Below are positions 14,464-22,102 of a DNA stretch of 28,257 nt, piece by piece (the stretch's first letter is position 1; every line of letters begins with the position of its first letter). Both the position numbers and the translations under genes were made by a program. The stretch lies in IMG/VR virus record IMGVR_UViG_3300021594_000240, positions 1 through 28,257 of that record. The stretch is one strand, 5' to 3'. This DNA is from a virus. The notes under the pieces are model-generated. The model was not told where the DNA came from and did no database searches. It was given only the letters and a program-made list of their open reading frames with translations.

Positions 14464-14954
14464 GGGATAAATCTATTTCCAAATCCAGACCGACTGTTAG
14501 ACGTACGTCTTGTTAACTCCCTGCTAGTAAGCGAGTAGTACCGCTCTAAATTTTCTAACACTGTCTCTAACAGCTTACGATATGCGTGGGCATAGTTCTT
14601 GGCCTTTTCTAAAACTAATACGTGGTCATCTGTTGACACTGATGCCTTTAACATGACTGCTTTCTCTGTGGTTTTACCAGTAGTTTTAGTAAGCAACCCT
14701 CTGGCTACTTCTATCTCATAATCGTTAGTAGCCTCAAGCTCAGCTAAGGATGCACAAGCTACTTGAGTTCTAAGGAAGTTTAGATTCTCCATGTATTTGG
14801 CAGCCATAATCATCAAGTCTTGGTCATCAACAAGGGTGATATCTTCTGGAAATGCTGGCGGGTCAATGTTCATGTTTCTTTTTATTGGCAGTCCTTGTGC
14901 CTCTAGTTGTTGAAGAACCAACTCACTGATGCCCGTTGCTACTAGTTCACTCAT
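14460..14954 (-). CDS. Hypothetical helical protein between exonuclease and RuvC
   Basis: Not recognised. It is 164 residues long and mainly helical: DQDLMIMAAKYMENLNFLRTQ, LAELEATNDYEIEVARGLL and a long amphipathic helix AKNYAHAYRKLLETVLENLE. It ends in an Arg/Ser/Gly tail (ELTRRTSNSRSGFGNRF). The bundle-plus-basic-tail layout would suit a DNA-binding partner of the neighbouring exonuclease and resolvase, but only position supports this. Its start overlaps the exonuclease stop by 8 bases, and its stop overlaps the RuvC start by 4. Confidence 0.6.
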   Translation of the reverse strand: MSELVATGISELVLQQLEAQGLPIKRNMNIDPPAFPEDITLVDDQDLMIMAAKYMENLNFLRTQVACASLAELEATNDYEIEVARGLLTKTTGKTTEKAVMLKASVSTDDHVLVLEKAKNYAHAYRKLLETVLENLERYYSLTSRELTRRTSNSRSGFGNRFIP

Positions 14955-15798
14955 TGTAACCTCCGCACTTTGTACATCCGCCCCATTTATCTAAGTTACA
15001 TGGGGGAGGGGTGTTGTTATTGATAGCTTCGACAATCATAGCTGCTGCCTCAAACAAAGGGGCAATAGCAAAATCTGTTTTAGGTACAACAAACTCTTTT
15101 ACATCCTGTGTTGCTTTGTTCTCATATATAAGAACAGCTTCTCTTGGATAATTTTCATACTCTAATAACTCTGCAAGCTTCATATATATTTGAACTTGAG
15201 TTACGTGCTTAGCAAAAGGGGCTTTAATCTCTGGCCAAACCTTTTCCATAGTCCCAAACTCTGCGGCTAACTCTGGGTTTTCCCACCGTATAGTTCCAAA
15301 GCCAATTGACTTTACTTCTAACATGAGTGGGTCACCAAAGTTTGTAAGCCAACCATCAGCGTGACCAAAGATGCGAAGTGGTTCATAGAACAGCGGGACC
15401 TCTTTGTATTCTAATGGTCCCTCATGGCAATCGGAACCGCCCCAGAAATACTCATCACACTCTTTGCAGTACCACTTGCCATATAAGTTTCCCATTTCTT
15501 GAAACCAACGTTGCCACTTAGCATGGATGCCGTGACCTTCTGCAAATACTGATTGAAGTCGCAAGCTATTACGACGTGAACTTTCTAGTGGTTGGTGCCC
15601 TTTTAATTGAAAATAGGATGCTCTGTGGCACCACTCATCGCCTGCCATCTCTGATGGATGTAGGACATCTGTGCGTCTACTTTTGTCTGTTGGCTTAGAT
15701 AAAACGTAACGTTCTACTGAACCTAAGACGCGGGAAGGTTTTTTGCCTGCATCTAAAAATGATTTCAATGCCCCCGTTGGCTTGTACTTTTCTGTCAT
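14947..15798 (-). CDS. Cas4-like PD-(D/E)XK exonuclease with iron-sulfur cysteines
   Basis: The nuclease core is visible as GHGIHAKWQRW (about 88-98), FGHADGWL with Asp148, MLEVKS with Glu161/Lys163 and VTQVQIYM. The cysteine layout of Cas4/AddB-type nucleases is present: Cys57 (EWCHRASYF) early and Cys267, Cys275, Cys278 at the C-terminus (CNLDKWGGCTKC), expected to hold a 4Fe-4S cluster. A further group at 111, 114 and 124 (CKECDEYFWGGSDC) could bind zinc. Such enzymes resect DNA ends for RecA-type recombination, which fits the neighbours. No cas1, cas2 or repeats are present, so this is a replication or repair nuclease, not part of a CRISPR system. Confidence 0.88.
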   Translation of the reverse strand: MTEKYKPTGALKSFLDAGKKPSRVLGSVERYVLSKPTDKSRRTDVLHPSEMAGDEWCHRASYFQLKGHQPLESSRRNSLRLQSVFAEGHGIHAKWQRWFQEMGNLYGKWYCKECDEYFWGGSDCHEGPLEYKEVPLFYEPLRIFGHADGWLTNFGDPLMLEVKSIGFGTIRWENPELAAEFGTMEKVWPEIKAPFAKHVTQVQIYMKLAELLEYENYPREAVLIYENKATQDVKEFVVPKTDFAIAPLFEAAAMIVEAINNNTPPPCNLDKWGGCTKCGGYNE

Positions 15799-15810
15799 AC
15801 GGATACCGTA

Positions 15811-16128
15811 TCACACGTCTTCAGTAAGTATCCACTCCTCAAGTGACTTGCCCTGTTTTTTAGCTTTACGCTTAAGCGCGTTACGCTCACGATGCGACAT
15901 GCCGCCCCATATGCCGTGCTGTTCTTCCATAGCCTCTGCATAGAGCAAACAATCTTTACGCACGGGACACTCAGGTAACCCGTCTCGTCCAAAGCATACG
16001 CCTTTGGATACGGTTGCAATTTTTTTATACTTAGCTTTATCTCTGGGAGGAAACCAGAGCTCTGTGTCCATCCCCCGACACTTCGCTTGATGGCGCCAGC
16101 CCTCTAAGTGGCCGATGTCTTCGAACAA
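15811..16128 (-). CDS. WhiB-family iron-sulfur transcriptional regulator, atypical spacing
   Basis: Actinobacterial WhiB proteins bind a 4Fe-4S cluster with four cysteines and contact the main sigma factor. Here the cysteines are Cys17 (AKCRGMDTELWFPP), Cys45, Cys54 and Cys60 (CPVRKDCLLYA), and the HGIWGGMSHRER turn and basic tail are intact. The second and third cysteines are usually two residues apart; here eight residues lie between them (CFGRDGLPEC), an insertion in the cluster loop. The start is TTG with GGAG five bases ahead, overlapping the nuclease gene before it. Phage WhiB proteins in mycobacteria can modify host WhiB control; a similar role is inferred. This gene is strong evidence for an actinobacterial host. 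Confidence 0.9.
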   Translation of the reverse strand: MFEDIGHLEGWRHQAKCRGMDTELWFPPRDKAKYKKIATVSKGVCFGRDGLPECPVRKDCLLYAEAMEEQHGIWGGMSHRERNALKRKAKKQGKSLEEWILTEDV

Positions 16129-16445
16129 CTACACTCCTGAAGTTTCTGGCGTAGTTCTAGAAAATCATCCTCCAACAACATTACGTAGTTTTCATCGTTG
16201 AGACTGAAACCAAGTACAGGAGTGCGACTGTCAAGGATAGCTTCCTTAACAATCTTTTCTAGAACCGTGGCCTTGATAGTCACGGTGGCTTTGCCAGTCC
16301 ACTTGTGTTCTATTAACAAGTCCTTAGACCGAACATCACCCTTACGACTCCAAAACGCTCCGCTACCTGCGTTTCGTTTGCCATTTATTTTTTTGGCAAG
16401 TCGTTCCTCGTGTCTCTTCGACTCCTTCTGACCCTTACTCTTCAT
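16104..16445 (-). CDS. Hjc-like PD-(D/E)XK endonuclease
   Basis: The pattern GSGAFWSRKGDV followed by LLIEHKWTGK gives the Asp (GDV) and Glu-x-Lys (EHK) of a PD-(D/E)XK site, after a basic KKINGKRN helix. The rest is a short alpha/beta domain with LEKIVKEAILDSRTPVLGFSL. At 113 residues it matches small archaeal-type Holliday junction resolvases or phage structure-specific endonucleases. It sits between RecA and WhiB, which supports a recombination role. It could coexist with the RuvC-like enzyme as a second, differently specific nuclease. The exact DNA substrate is inferred. Confidence 0.7.
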   Translation of the reverse strand: MKSKGQKESKRHEERLAKKINGKRNAGSGAFWSRKGDVRSKDLLIEHKWTGKATVTIKATVLEKIVKEAILDSRTPVLGFSLNDENYVMLLEDDFLELRQKLQECSCSKTSAT

Positions 16446-17487
16446 CCTCGGCTACCAGTTTGGAGCCTTGTTTGATAGAAGCAAGAACGTCACTTTCGAG
16501 TGTCTCCTTTAAATCAACTTCTTCCCGTATAGAATCAAGCATAGCATCGGAGCCTTGCCACTGTCTATCCGCGTAACGGTAGTAGGCACCTGCTCTAGTT
16601 ATCACTTTATTGACAATTCCAATAGCTAAGATTTCCTTAGCAAAATCGATGTCTCCAGCCAATAAACCGTTGCCTTTTGCAAAATAAAAGTCAAAAGTAG
16701 CCACCTGGGATGGTGGGGCTGACTTGTTTTTTAATACTCGTACCTTAATGCCCTGACCTACACGGCGCTTATCTTGGCCAGTCCCTACCTCAATCCACTC
16801 ATCTCTGCGAACCTCGCAGCGGGTGAAGAAAGCGTAGTCCTTACCTAGCCCACCTGGGGTGGTGCGTGGGTCACCGTACATAACGCCAATTTTGGAGCGC
16901 CACTGGTTAATAACAATTCCTATGAATGGACGTTCTGGTTCCACCAAAGAACGTTTAGATGCTTTGCCCACTTTACGGAAGAACTTGTTAGTAAGAAGTG
17001 CTCCACGACCTACAGTAGATTCCTCCATCTCCTTATCGTCTTCTGTTGTAGGGACCAAGGCAGGTAAAGAATCAATAACAATACAATCGACCGCTTTACT
17101 TTCTGTAATCTGGATGACAGACTCATATGCTTCCTCCATAACATTTGTTGAAACTACATATACTCTGCTGGAATCTACTCCGCACATCTCTGCATAGCTA
17201 GGAACCCACTGCTCTGCTGCTACCCAAACAGTAGTAAAGTCGGGGTTTTTCTTTTGATTAGCCGCAATAGTCTTTAGTGCTATTGCTGTTTTTCCGTTGC
17301 TTGCTTCTCCAATAATTTCGTGCCATTGATTAACAGGCCAACCACCGCCTAAGGCAACATCTAAACTTACTGAACCACTTGTGTAACGCTGTGAGACATC
17401 AGTTCTAATCTCAGAACCAAGAATGATTGTGTCATCGCCATATTTTTTATTTATCTTTTGTAATACTTTTACTAATTCTGCATTCAT
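16435..17487 (-). CDS. recA: RecA-like recombinase
   Basis: A strand-exchange ATPase of 350 residues. Seen are YTSGSVSLDVALGGGWP, the Walker A loop GEASNGKT (60-67), the catalytic-type Glu92 in VAAEQWVPSY, and Walker B CIVIDSLPALVP (Asp139). The middle keeps the RecA features RGALLTNKFFRKV, GIVINQWR and TTPGGLGKDYAFF. The C-terminal region is acidic (LVAEDEE), as in RecA. It forms filaments on ssDNA and would work with the candidate SSB, Cas4-like and RuvC-like proteins here. It overlaps the proline-rich protein gene by one base (TAATG). Confidence 0.93.
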   Translation of the reverse strand: MNAELVKVLQKINKKYGDDTIILGSEIRTDVSQRYTSGSVSLDVALGGGWPVNQWHEIIGEASNGKTAIALKTIAANQKKNPDFTTVWVAAEQWVPSYAEMCGVDSSRVYVVSTNVMEEAYESVIQITESKAVDCIVIDSLPALVPTTEDDKEMEESTVGRGALLTNKFFRKVGKASKRSLVEPERPFIGIVINQWRSKIGVMYGDPRTTPGGLGKDYAFFTRCEVRRDEWIEVGTGQDKRRVGQGIKVRVLKNKSAPPSQVATFDFYFAKGNGLLAGDIDFAKEILAIGIVNKVITRAGAYYRYADRQWQGSDAMLDSIREEVDLKETLESDVLASIKQGSKLVAEDEE

Positions 17488-17825
17488 TAAATTTTCCCTA
17501 TGATTGTGGTTGGGTTATATCCGCCTGTATCTATCTGTCGTGCTGGTTGAGCTGGCCCTGCTCCTGCTTGACCAGTCGTTACTCCACGCACTCCAGTACC
17601 CGATTGTACTATTGGATACCCGCAATCGTAACAACGCTTTCTAGACTCAGGGGAACTACCGCATCCAGGGCAACGTTCTGCTGTAGGGGTTATCTGTTGG
17701 GAAGGTGGATACTGCGGTTGCTGTGGTTGTGCATAGGTTGCTGGCTGAGGCTGTACAACACCTTGTCTTTGAGGTTGCTGAGGTGCTGGAGCTCCTAGCT
17801 TTTGCGCCCACCAAGAACTACTCAT
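17487..17825 (-). CDS. Pro/Gln-rich protein with zinc ribbon
   Basis: The protein begins MSSSWWAQKLGAP and continues as a Pro/Gln-rich linker, then a zinc ribbon (CPGCG and CYDCG with an Arg/Lys loop between), and a Gly/Pro-rich tail with a final NPTTIIGKI. The start is the ATG at 17825; a TTG one codon earlier is less likely. It overlaps the gene before by 8 bases and RecA by one. Similar proteins sit near RecA in other actinophages, from memory. Its role is unknown; an adaptor that binds nucleic acid via the ribbon is possible. Confidence 0.65.
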   Translation of the reverse strand: MSSSWWAQKLGAPAPQQPQRQGVVQPQPATYAQPQQPQYPPSQQITPTAERCPGCGSSPESRKRCYDCGYPIVQSGTGVRGVTTGQAGAGPAQPARQIDTGGYNPTTIIGKI

Positions 17826-18300
17826 CAAAACCCTCCAACTTTTTAAACTCTAAACTGGTATTAGAAACATTCCCTGGTTGTATTAAACCAAGATTTACTC
17901 CTGAAGACAAGCCCCCTAAAAGGGAAGAAAAAGCAACCATTTTGTACATCATGTGCATCATGTCTTGCTCGCGTTCCATTTCCCTAACATTATCTGGGTC
18001 TCGTTTTTTAATCTCATCAAGTTGAACGCTGGTTATCACGTCAGCTGTCATCTCAGATACCATGTCTATAAATGGAAGTAGGTATTCTATTTGGTCTAAT
18101 CTCTTTTCGCTTTCATTAAACTCATGTTCATCTCCTTCTTCACTTACAGGAGTCATGCCTAATATTTTTGCAATAGTGTTTGGTTCTTCTGCTAAATCTG
18201 TATCATATAAAAACCAACGCATCAGGGTACCTATAGGTATCTCGTTATTAATAGTTTCAAATTCTATATTTAAGGGCTTCTTCTTTTTAAACGGCCACAT
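17818..18300 (-). CDS. Hypothetical acidic helical protein between Pol I and RecA
   Basis: Starts MWPFKKKKPLNIEFETINN at the ATG that shares one base with the polymerase stop (TAATG); an upstream alternative inside the polymerase gene is unlikely. After the basic N-terminus the protein is acidic and helical, with methionine-rich stretches (REMEREQDMMHMMYKMVAF) and a glycine-rich turn (SSLLGGLSSGVNLGLI). I do not know the family. The tight link to polymerase and RecA suggests a replication accessory, which is inference. Confidence 0.65.
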   Translation of the reverse strand: MWPFKKKKPLNIEFETINNEIPIGTLMRWFLYDTDLAEEPNTIAKILGMTPVSEEGDEHEFNESEKRLDQIEYLLPFIDMVSEMTADVITSVQLDEIKKRDPDNVREMEREQDMMHMMYKMVAFSSLLGGLSSGVNLGLIQPGNVSNTSLEFKKLEGFDE

Positions 18301-20273
18301 TATTTTGCCTCGCCCCATCTCTGAACTGTTGTAATGTCAGCAATAAGAGGAACCTCAAGAAGCTGTATACCTTCCATAGCTTCCCTAATTGCCGCTGCTG
18401 TCTCTTCAGCAAGACTGTTAGGTGTCAAGGTAACCAACTCATCATGCACGGTTAACAATATGCTGGCTTCCTTTGGAATAAGATTATGTGCTCTAATCAT
18501 AGCAAGCTTCATGATGTCTGCAGCAGAGCCTTGAATTCGTGTGTTGAACGCCTGTCTTTCTGCACTACCACGCTTTATAAAGTCGCTAGAGTTAATGTCT
18601 GGAATGTACCTTTTGCGACCCATGATGGTGGTCACGTACTTTTTAACCTTGGTAGCTCCTACGACCTTTATTCTATAGGAGTTAACAGCACTAAACTTAG
18701 AAGCAAAGTCTCCTAAAAGTGTTCTAGCCTCTGTGACTGAGCAACCAATAGACCTGGCAATCTTATCGGGGCCTACACCATACGCCATAGAAAGAACAAG
18801 GACCTTGCCTGCCTGACGATTAACCCCCATAACATCTCCTACAGTTGTATAGATGTCTTGACCTTCTAGGTAGTTTTTCATCATGGTCTTGTCTTTAGAC
18901 ATAGACGCAATGATACGAGGTTCAATCTGAGAGTAGTCAGCAACCACTAACTTATAGCCCTCTGGGGCATAAAATAGATTACGAATAGCTTTGCCGTTGT
19001 CGCTAGCAGACGGATTAGGTATGTTCTGTAGGTTTGGATTACGGCTAGAAAAACGGCCAGTCTCAGCCCCATGTTGAACAAAGTCAGCGTGCACGCGGCC
19101 ACTAACTAAAAGACTTTCTTTGTATTCTACTTTAGACTTGCCGCTGACAGTTCGTACAACATCGCCTCCAAGGTATGGCACAACGTATGTGCTAAGCAAT
19201 TTATTTAGGTCAGCGTACTCAAGCAAAGCATGAACCATCGGGTCTTTCTCACGATAGGGCTCTAAAGCTTCTGCTGATACTGAGTAGTCCATGTAGTCAA
19301 GGTCCTTGCCTTGCATCTCTTTTTCAAGACCTTTGTTGGTAAGAATTTTTGGTTTAAGACCTCTACCACCTGAAGACTTTGGGCTATACAAAAGGTATTG
19401 TTTTTCTTGATTAGAATTAATATTAAATACTCGACCTGCAACCTTGTATATCTGAGCGCGTGCCTTCTCAATGTCCTCCTCTAACCGTGTGTGCAGGGTG
19501 GTTAGGGCATCTGTATCAATAGGTGCGCCAGTAAGCTTCATGTGGCACAGAACCTCTAGAACATCCATCTCTAACTTCATGATGTTCTCTACGTCGGCTT
19601 CTTTAATTTTATCTCGTACCACCTTCCAAAGCATGAAGGTGTACTTAGCATCTAAGTATGCGTACTTAGCAACAGTACTAAAGGCGTGAATTTCTACTTG
19701 AGCTCCAACACCTTTTTCCATTTTGTAACCAAGCTCTCGCTCTAGACAATCATCAAGACCGCATCGGTTTTTATTACGGTTGTCATATATAAATGAGCCA
19801 ACCATGGTGTCGAAATAGGGAGCGGTAGGTATGGTTTTGTCAAAATACTTTGCTACTGAGCAAAGGTCAAAAACTAAATTGTGACCAATCTTTAACTTGT
19901 CACTAAAAAATAAAGGTTTTAAAGCAGCAAAGACTTCCGCTGGGTGTAGTTGTTCAGGAGCTTCGCCGAAAGTTTTAACAGCTTTGCGCTTGTCCCTAGA
20001 GTAATCGCTTTCCCTAGCCTGAAGGCCAGCTTGTACGCGCTTTTCTCCTTGCCCTGTAAGTGGGAAAACTTCAGATATAAATTCACCATGTGGGTGGCCC
20101 ATCGGGATAACATCCCCACGACCATAAGTCGCAAGACTAAGCCATAGTACTTGATTAACAACTGGAACTCCTCTTCTATCTCCTACTGTTTCTACGTCAA
20201 ATGCAAATGCGTCTTGTGTTAGGTAGTAATCAACGAGTTCTTTTAGTTGCTCAGTTGTCGTAATAATATTCAA
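18300..20273 (-). CDS. polA: DNA polymerase I (family A) with 3'-5' exonuclease
   Basis: A 657-residue replicative-type phage Pol I lacking the 5'-nuclease domain. Proofreading domain: FAFDVETVGD (Asp26, Glu28), KIGHNLVFDL and YAYLDAKYTF. Polymerase domain: TGRFSSRNPNLQNIP, motif A VVADYSQIEPR (Asp446), O-helix RQAGKVLVLSMAYG, and motif C VHDELV (about 609-614). The residue matching E. coli Phe762 is Leu494, a class known in viral polymerases. The start is TTG with GAGG eight bases ahead; no better ATG is near. An imperfect hairpin stands in the 81-base leader. It is preceded by the candidate ssDNA-binding protein gene and followed without a gap by an accessory gene and RecA. Confidence 0.96.
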   Translation of the reverse strand: MNIITTTEQLKELVDYYLTQDAFAFDVETVGDRRGVPVVNQVLWLSLATYGRGDVIPMGHPHGEFISEVFPLTGQGEKRVQAGLQARESDYSRDKRKAVKTFGEAPEQLHPAEVFAALKPLFFSDKLKIGHNLVFDLCSVAKYFDKTIPTAPYFDTMVGSFIYDNRNKNRCGLDDCLERELGYKMEKGVGAQVEIHAFSTVAKYAYLDAKYTFMLWKVVRDKIKEADVENIMKLEMDVLEVLCHMKLTGAPIDTDALTTLHTRLEEDIEKARAQIYKVAGRVFNINSNQEKQYLLYSPKSSGGRGLKPKILTNKGLEKEMQGKDLDYMDYSVSAEALEPYREKDPMVHALLEYADLNKLLSTYVVPYLGGDVVRTVSGKSKVEYKESLLVSGRVHADFVQHGAETGRFSSRNPNLQNIPNPSASDNGKAIRNLFYAPEGYKLVVADYSQIEPRIIASMSKDKTMMKNYLEGQDIYTTVGDVMGVNRQAGKVLVLSMAYGVGPDKIARSIGCSVTEARTLLGDFASKFSAVNSYRIKVVGATKVKKYVTTIMGRKRYIPDINSSDFIKRGSAERQAFNTRIQGSAADIMKLAMIRAHNLIPKEASILLTVHDELVTLTPNSLAEETAAAIREAMEGIQLLEVPLIADITTVQRWGEAK

Positions 20274-20299
20274 ATGATTACCTCGATTAATGTAGGTGT

Positions 20300-20343
20300 C
20301 TGGGAGCCAGCGACGAAAGGGGATTAAGTTTACTGGCCCCCAG
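20300..20343 (-). other. Imperfect stem-loop in the leader of the polymerase gene
   Basis: Two 9-base arms (CTGGGGGCC and GGCTCCCAG on the minus strand) pair with one G-T wobble around a 26-base loop. It lies in the 81-base gap between the candidate SSB and the polymerase. It may act as a weak terminator that lowers polymerase relative to SSB, or as a translational control element. There is no clear T-tract. Confidence 0.35.
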
Positions 20344-20354
20344 AACTCTAGTGA

Positions 20355-21017
20355 TTAAAGAAGAGAGTTTGCAATCTCTTCTAGTTCAGCCCATGTGTGT
20401 TCTTTGATTACAGAGCGTTCGAATGGCTTGACTTGTGCCACGCCTTCTTCGGCCATCTTCTCATCAATACCCCAGTCTTCCATGAGGTCACGAGGCTTTA
20501 CTGCGTTGAGGTGATACACAGTTTGTTGCATTTTGCCTGTACGGCTAATAGCCCAGTAGTTCTTAGTCAAAGGTCCTTGTGGGGAAAACTCTGCTGCGTA
20601 CAATGTCTTGTACAAACGTGGGCTTGCAATAAGCATCTGGCGAACAACGCCTGAAGGAGTAATCACTGCAATAGTGAACGCTCTTTTATCTTCTGGCTTG
20701 CTACCAAGCTTGGTGCATAGTGGGTCGTTAGGCCCAAGTGAAACATACGAACGCTTGCCAACAGTTTTCTGCTGTAGGAAGTGTTGCTTGTAGATTGCAA
20801 ATGGACCATTCTGGTCAATGAACTTAACAATTGTGAACTCACCGTCAACAAATTTAAATTCTGTTGGGTAGTCACCTGCGGTTGTTGACAGCTTTTCTGC
20901 TGCATCCCAACCAGACTGCACAGCATTTGTTGTTGCTGCTGCAGGACGTTCTTCGATGGTTGCGGTGTCGAACTCATCGTTTTGTGGAAGATATTCTTCC
21001 GTACGGTTTACTGCCAT
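20355..21017 (-). CDS. Probable phage single-stranded DNA-binding protein
   Basis: A 220-residue protein with a polar N-terminus, a beta-rich central domain (EFKFVDGEFTIVKFIDQNGPFAIY, KRSYVSLG, RAFTIAVITPSGVVRQML, KNYWAISRTGKMQQTVYHLN) and an acidic/helical end. The order resembles actinophage proteins proposed to bind ssDNA in the OB-fold manner. It lies directly ahead of Pol I, where SSB genes are often found. It does not match bacterial SSB by signature, so this rests on context plus composition. The ATG has AAAGGAA eleven bases ahead. Confidence 0.6.
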   Translation of the reverse strand: MAVNRTEEYLPQNDEFDTATIEERPAAATTNAVQSGWDAAEKLSTTAGDYPTEFKFVDGEFTIVKFIDQNGPFAIYKQHFLQQKTVGKRSYVSLGPNDPLCTKLGSKPEDKRAFTIAVITPSGVVRQMLIASPRLYKTLYAAEFSPQGPLTKNYWAISRTGKMQQTVYHLNAVKPRDLMEDWGIDEKMAEEGVAQVKPFERSVIKEHTWAELEEIANSLL

Positions 21018-21024
21018 AGTTTTT

Positions 21025-21498
21025 TTATTCCTTTGTTTCAGTTGTTTTAGAGTCTTCGACTTGGATATTCTTCCAAGCCTCAGCGATTGCGTTAGTCAAT
21101 TGCTGATTAGGCCACTGTATTCGCTTCACGTGCAAAACGCCAGCGGTCTTAAACAATTCTACCACGCAATCTATCTGAGCCTTTGAATATAGCCTACGAC
21201 CCTTGTGGTCTTCTCCATTTACATTCTTCTTTGTAGGAAGTCTGTAAGGTGATGGCGGTAGGTATCCTGTTTTTATCCATTGACGGATAGTAATTACGGG
21301 ACGTCCCAACGCTTGTGCGAGAGCGCCAATGGTGTAGAACTCCATGTCCTTGCCATTAGGCAGAGTCTTTTTGTAGGACTTTGATTCCCACGTGTCATCG
21401 ACTTCTACCTCGGGAGCTTTTGGTTCCCTGCGCTTTCGTTTACTGCCTGGATAATAACTATCCAAGTCAGAAAACATTTTATCTATTTCATCTGTCAT
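21025..21498 (-). CDS. MerR-like helix-turn-helix protein
   Basis: The centre of the protein reads FYTIGALAQALGRPVITIRQ, followed by WIKTGYLPPSPYRLP and RLYSKAQIDCVVELF. This is the winged helix of MerR/excisionase-type DNA binders. Residues 1-50 are basic and acidic mixed and probably flexible; the C-terminus is a charged helix without the long dimer coil of full MerR regulators. It lies 7 bases before the candidate SSB gene and one base after the small membrane gene. It may control phage promoters such as the one near 22.1 kb or recognise an origin; neither is shown. Confidence 0.75.
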   Translation of the reverse strand: MTDEIDKMFSDLDSYYPGSKRKRREPKAPEVEVDDTWESKSYKKTLPNGKDMEFYTIGALAQALGRPVITIRQWIKTGYLPPSPYRLPTKKNVNGEDHKGRRLYSKAQIDCVVELFKTAGVLHVKRIQWPNQQLTNAIAEAWKNIQVEDSKTTETKE

Positions 21499-21499
21499 A

Positions 21500-21628
21500 T
21501 TAAAGCAGCTTAAGTAGTATGTAAATCTGAAGGCACAAAACCATTATTGGTACAACAGTTCTTATAAGTTCCATTGTGTGGTTGTACTCGTCAAGTTTAC
21601 GTTCTAACCTATTTCTAGTTGTTGACAT
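21500..21628 (-). CDS. Small single-pass membrane protein, 42 aa
   Basis: The product has a basic, polar N-terminal half (TTRNRLERKLDEYNHTMELI) and one hydrophobic span at residues 23-42 (RTVVPIMVLCLQIYILLKLL) ending at the C-terminus. It should be a tail-anchored protein. Its ATG shares one base with the stop of the gene before (TAATG), and its stop is one base from the next start. Possible roles include a membrane anchor for replication or a small lysis or exclusion protein; nothing selects among them. Confidence 0.65.
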   Translation of the reverse strand: MSTTRNRLERKLDEYNHTMELIRTVVPIMVLCLQIYILLKLL

Positions 21629-22038
21629 TATTTCCCAACGATAAATGCATAGGTAACCTTTGAAGGAAACATAGTGTCAATGTCTTCTTCAGTAAGGTAG
21701 CCTTCATAAAAAGCAGCCATGATTGCAGCCTCATCAATTTGAGGAACCATCTTAACGCATTTATCTTTTAGACCTTTTTTAGTAAGAATGGTTTCTGCAA
21801 GGTCCATGTCTAAATTTTTAGAAACACGACGTTGCTTCATAATTTGAAGGTCGTCTTCTTCTGATGTATCTGTAGGAACGCTTAGTACAATATGACCGCG
21901 TTCATCTGTTGAACCAAACTCATCAATAGTTTTTGTAAGACGAGTTTTAAGTTCTGTCTGTCGCTTTGATAAAGTTTCTACTTCATCTTTTAAAGCAACG
22001 TACTGCTTGATATAAGCACGTACTGAGGTGACGTCCAT
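21628..22038 (-). CDS. Hypothetical coiled-coil protein, 136 aa
   Basis: Not recognised by family. Residues 1-45 form a probable coiled coil (RAYIKQYVALKDEVETLSKR, QTELKTRLTKTIDEF). A beta segment GHIVLSVPTDTS follows, then MKQRRVSKNLDMDLAETILTKKGL and an acidic helix (AAFYEGYLTEEDIDTMF) with a final beta strand. The ATG has AGGGG six bases ahead. It is the first gene after a candidate promoter and leads the operon running through MerR-like, SSB and Pol I. Confidence 0.65.
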   Translation of the reverse strand: MDVTSVRAYIKQYVALKDEVETLSKRQTELKTRLTKTIDEFGSTDERGHIVLSVPTDTSEEDDLQIMKQRRVSKNLDMDLAETILTKKGLKDKCVKMVPQIDEAAIMAAFYEGYLTEEDIDTMFPSKVTYAFIVGK

Positions 22039-22072
22039 GTAATCCCCTTTGGTTGTTGTTGTTTACATAGAC

Positions 22073-22102
22073 AACCTAATACAGGGGTGGGATACCTGTC
22101 AA
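22073..22102 (-). promoter_or_regulatory. Candidate promoter for the SSB-polymerase operon
   Basis: On the minus strand there is a perfect -35 box TTGACA (22102-22097), overlapping the stop codon of the 51-residue gene. An 18-base spacer leads to TAGGTT (22078-22073), which fits the actinobacterial TANNNT -10. A TATTAG box with a 15-base spacer is an alternative. The transcript would start about 30 bases ahead of the coiled-coil protein gene. Confidence 0.45.

Noticed and set aside
14947-15798. Cas4 as a sign of a CRISPR-Cas system
   Set aside because: No cas1, cas2 or effector genes and no spaced repeats are present. The neighbours are RecA and resolvase genes, so it is a phage recombination nuclease.
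20663-20977. Second leftward frame of 104 codons inside the candidate SSB gene
   Set aside because: It is Gln- and Ser-rich, as expected from an out-of-frame reading of the real gene, and has no independent ribosome site.
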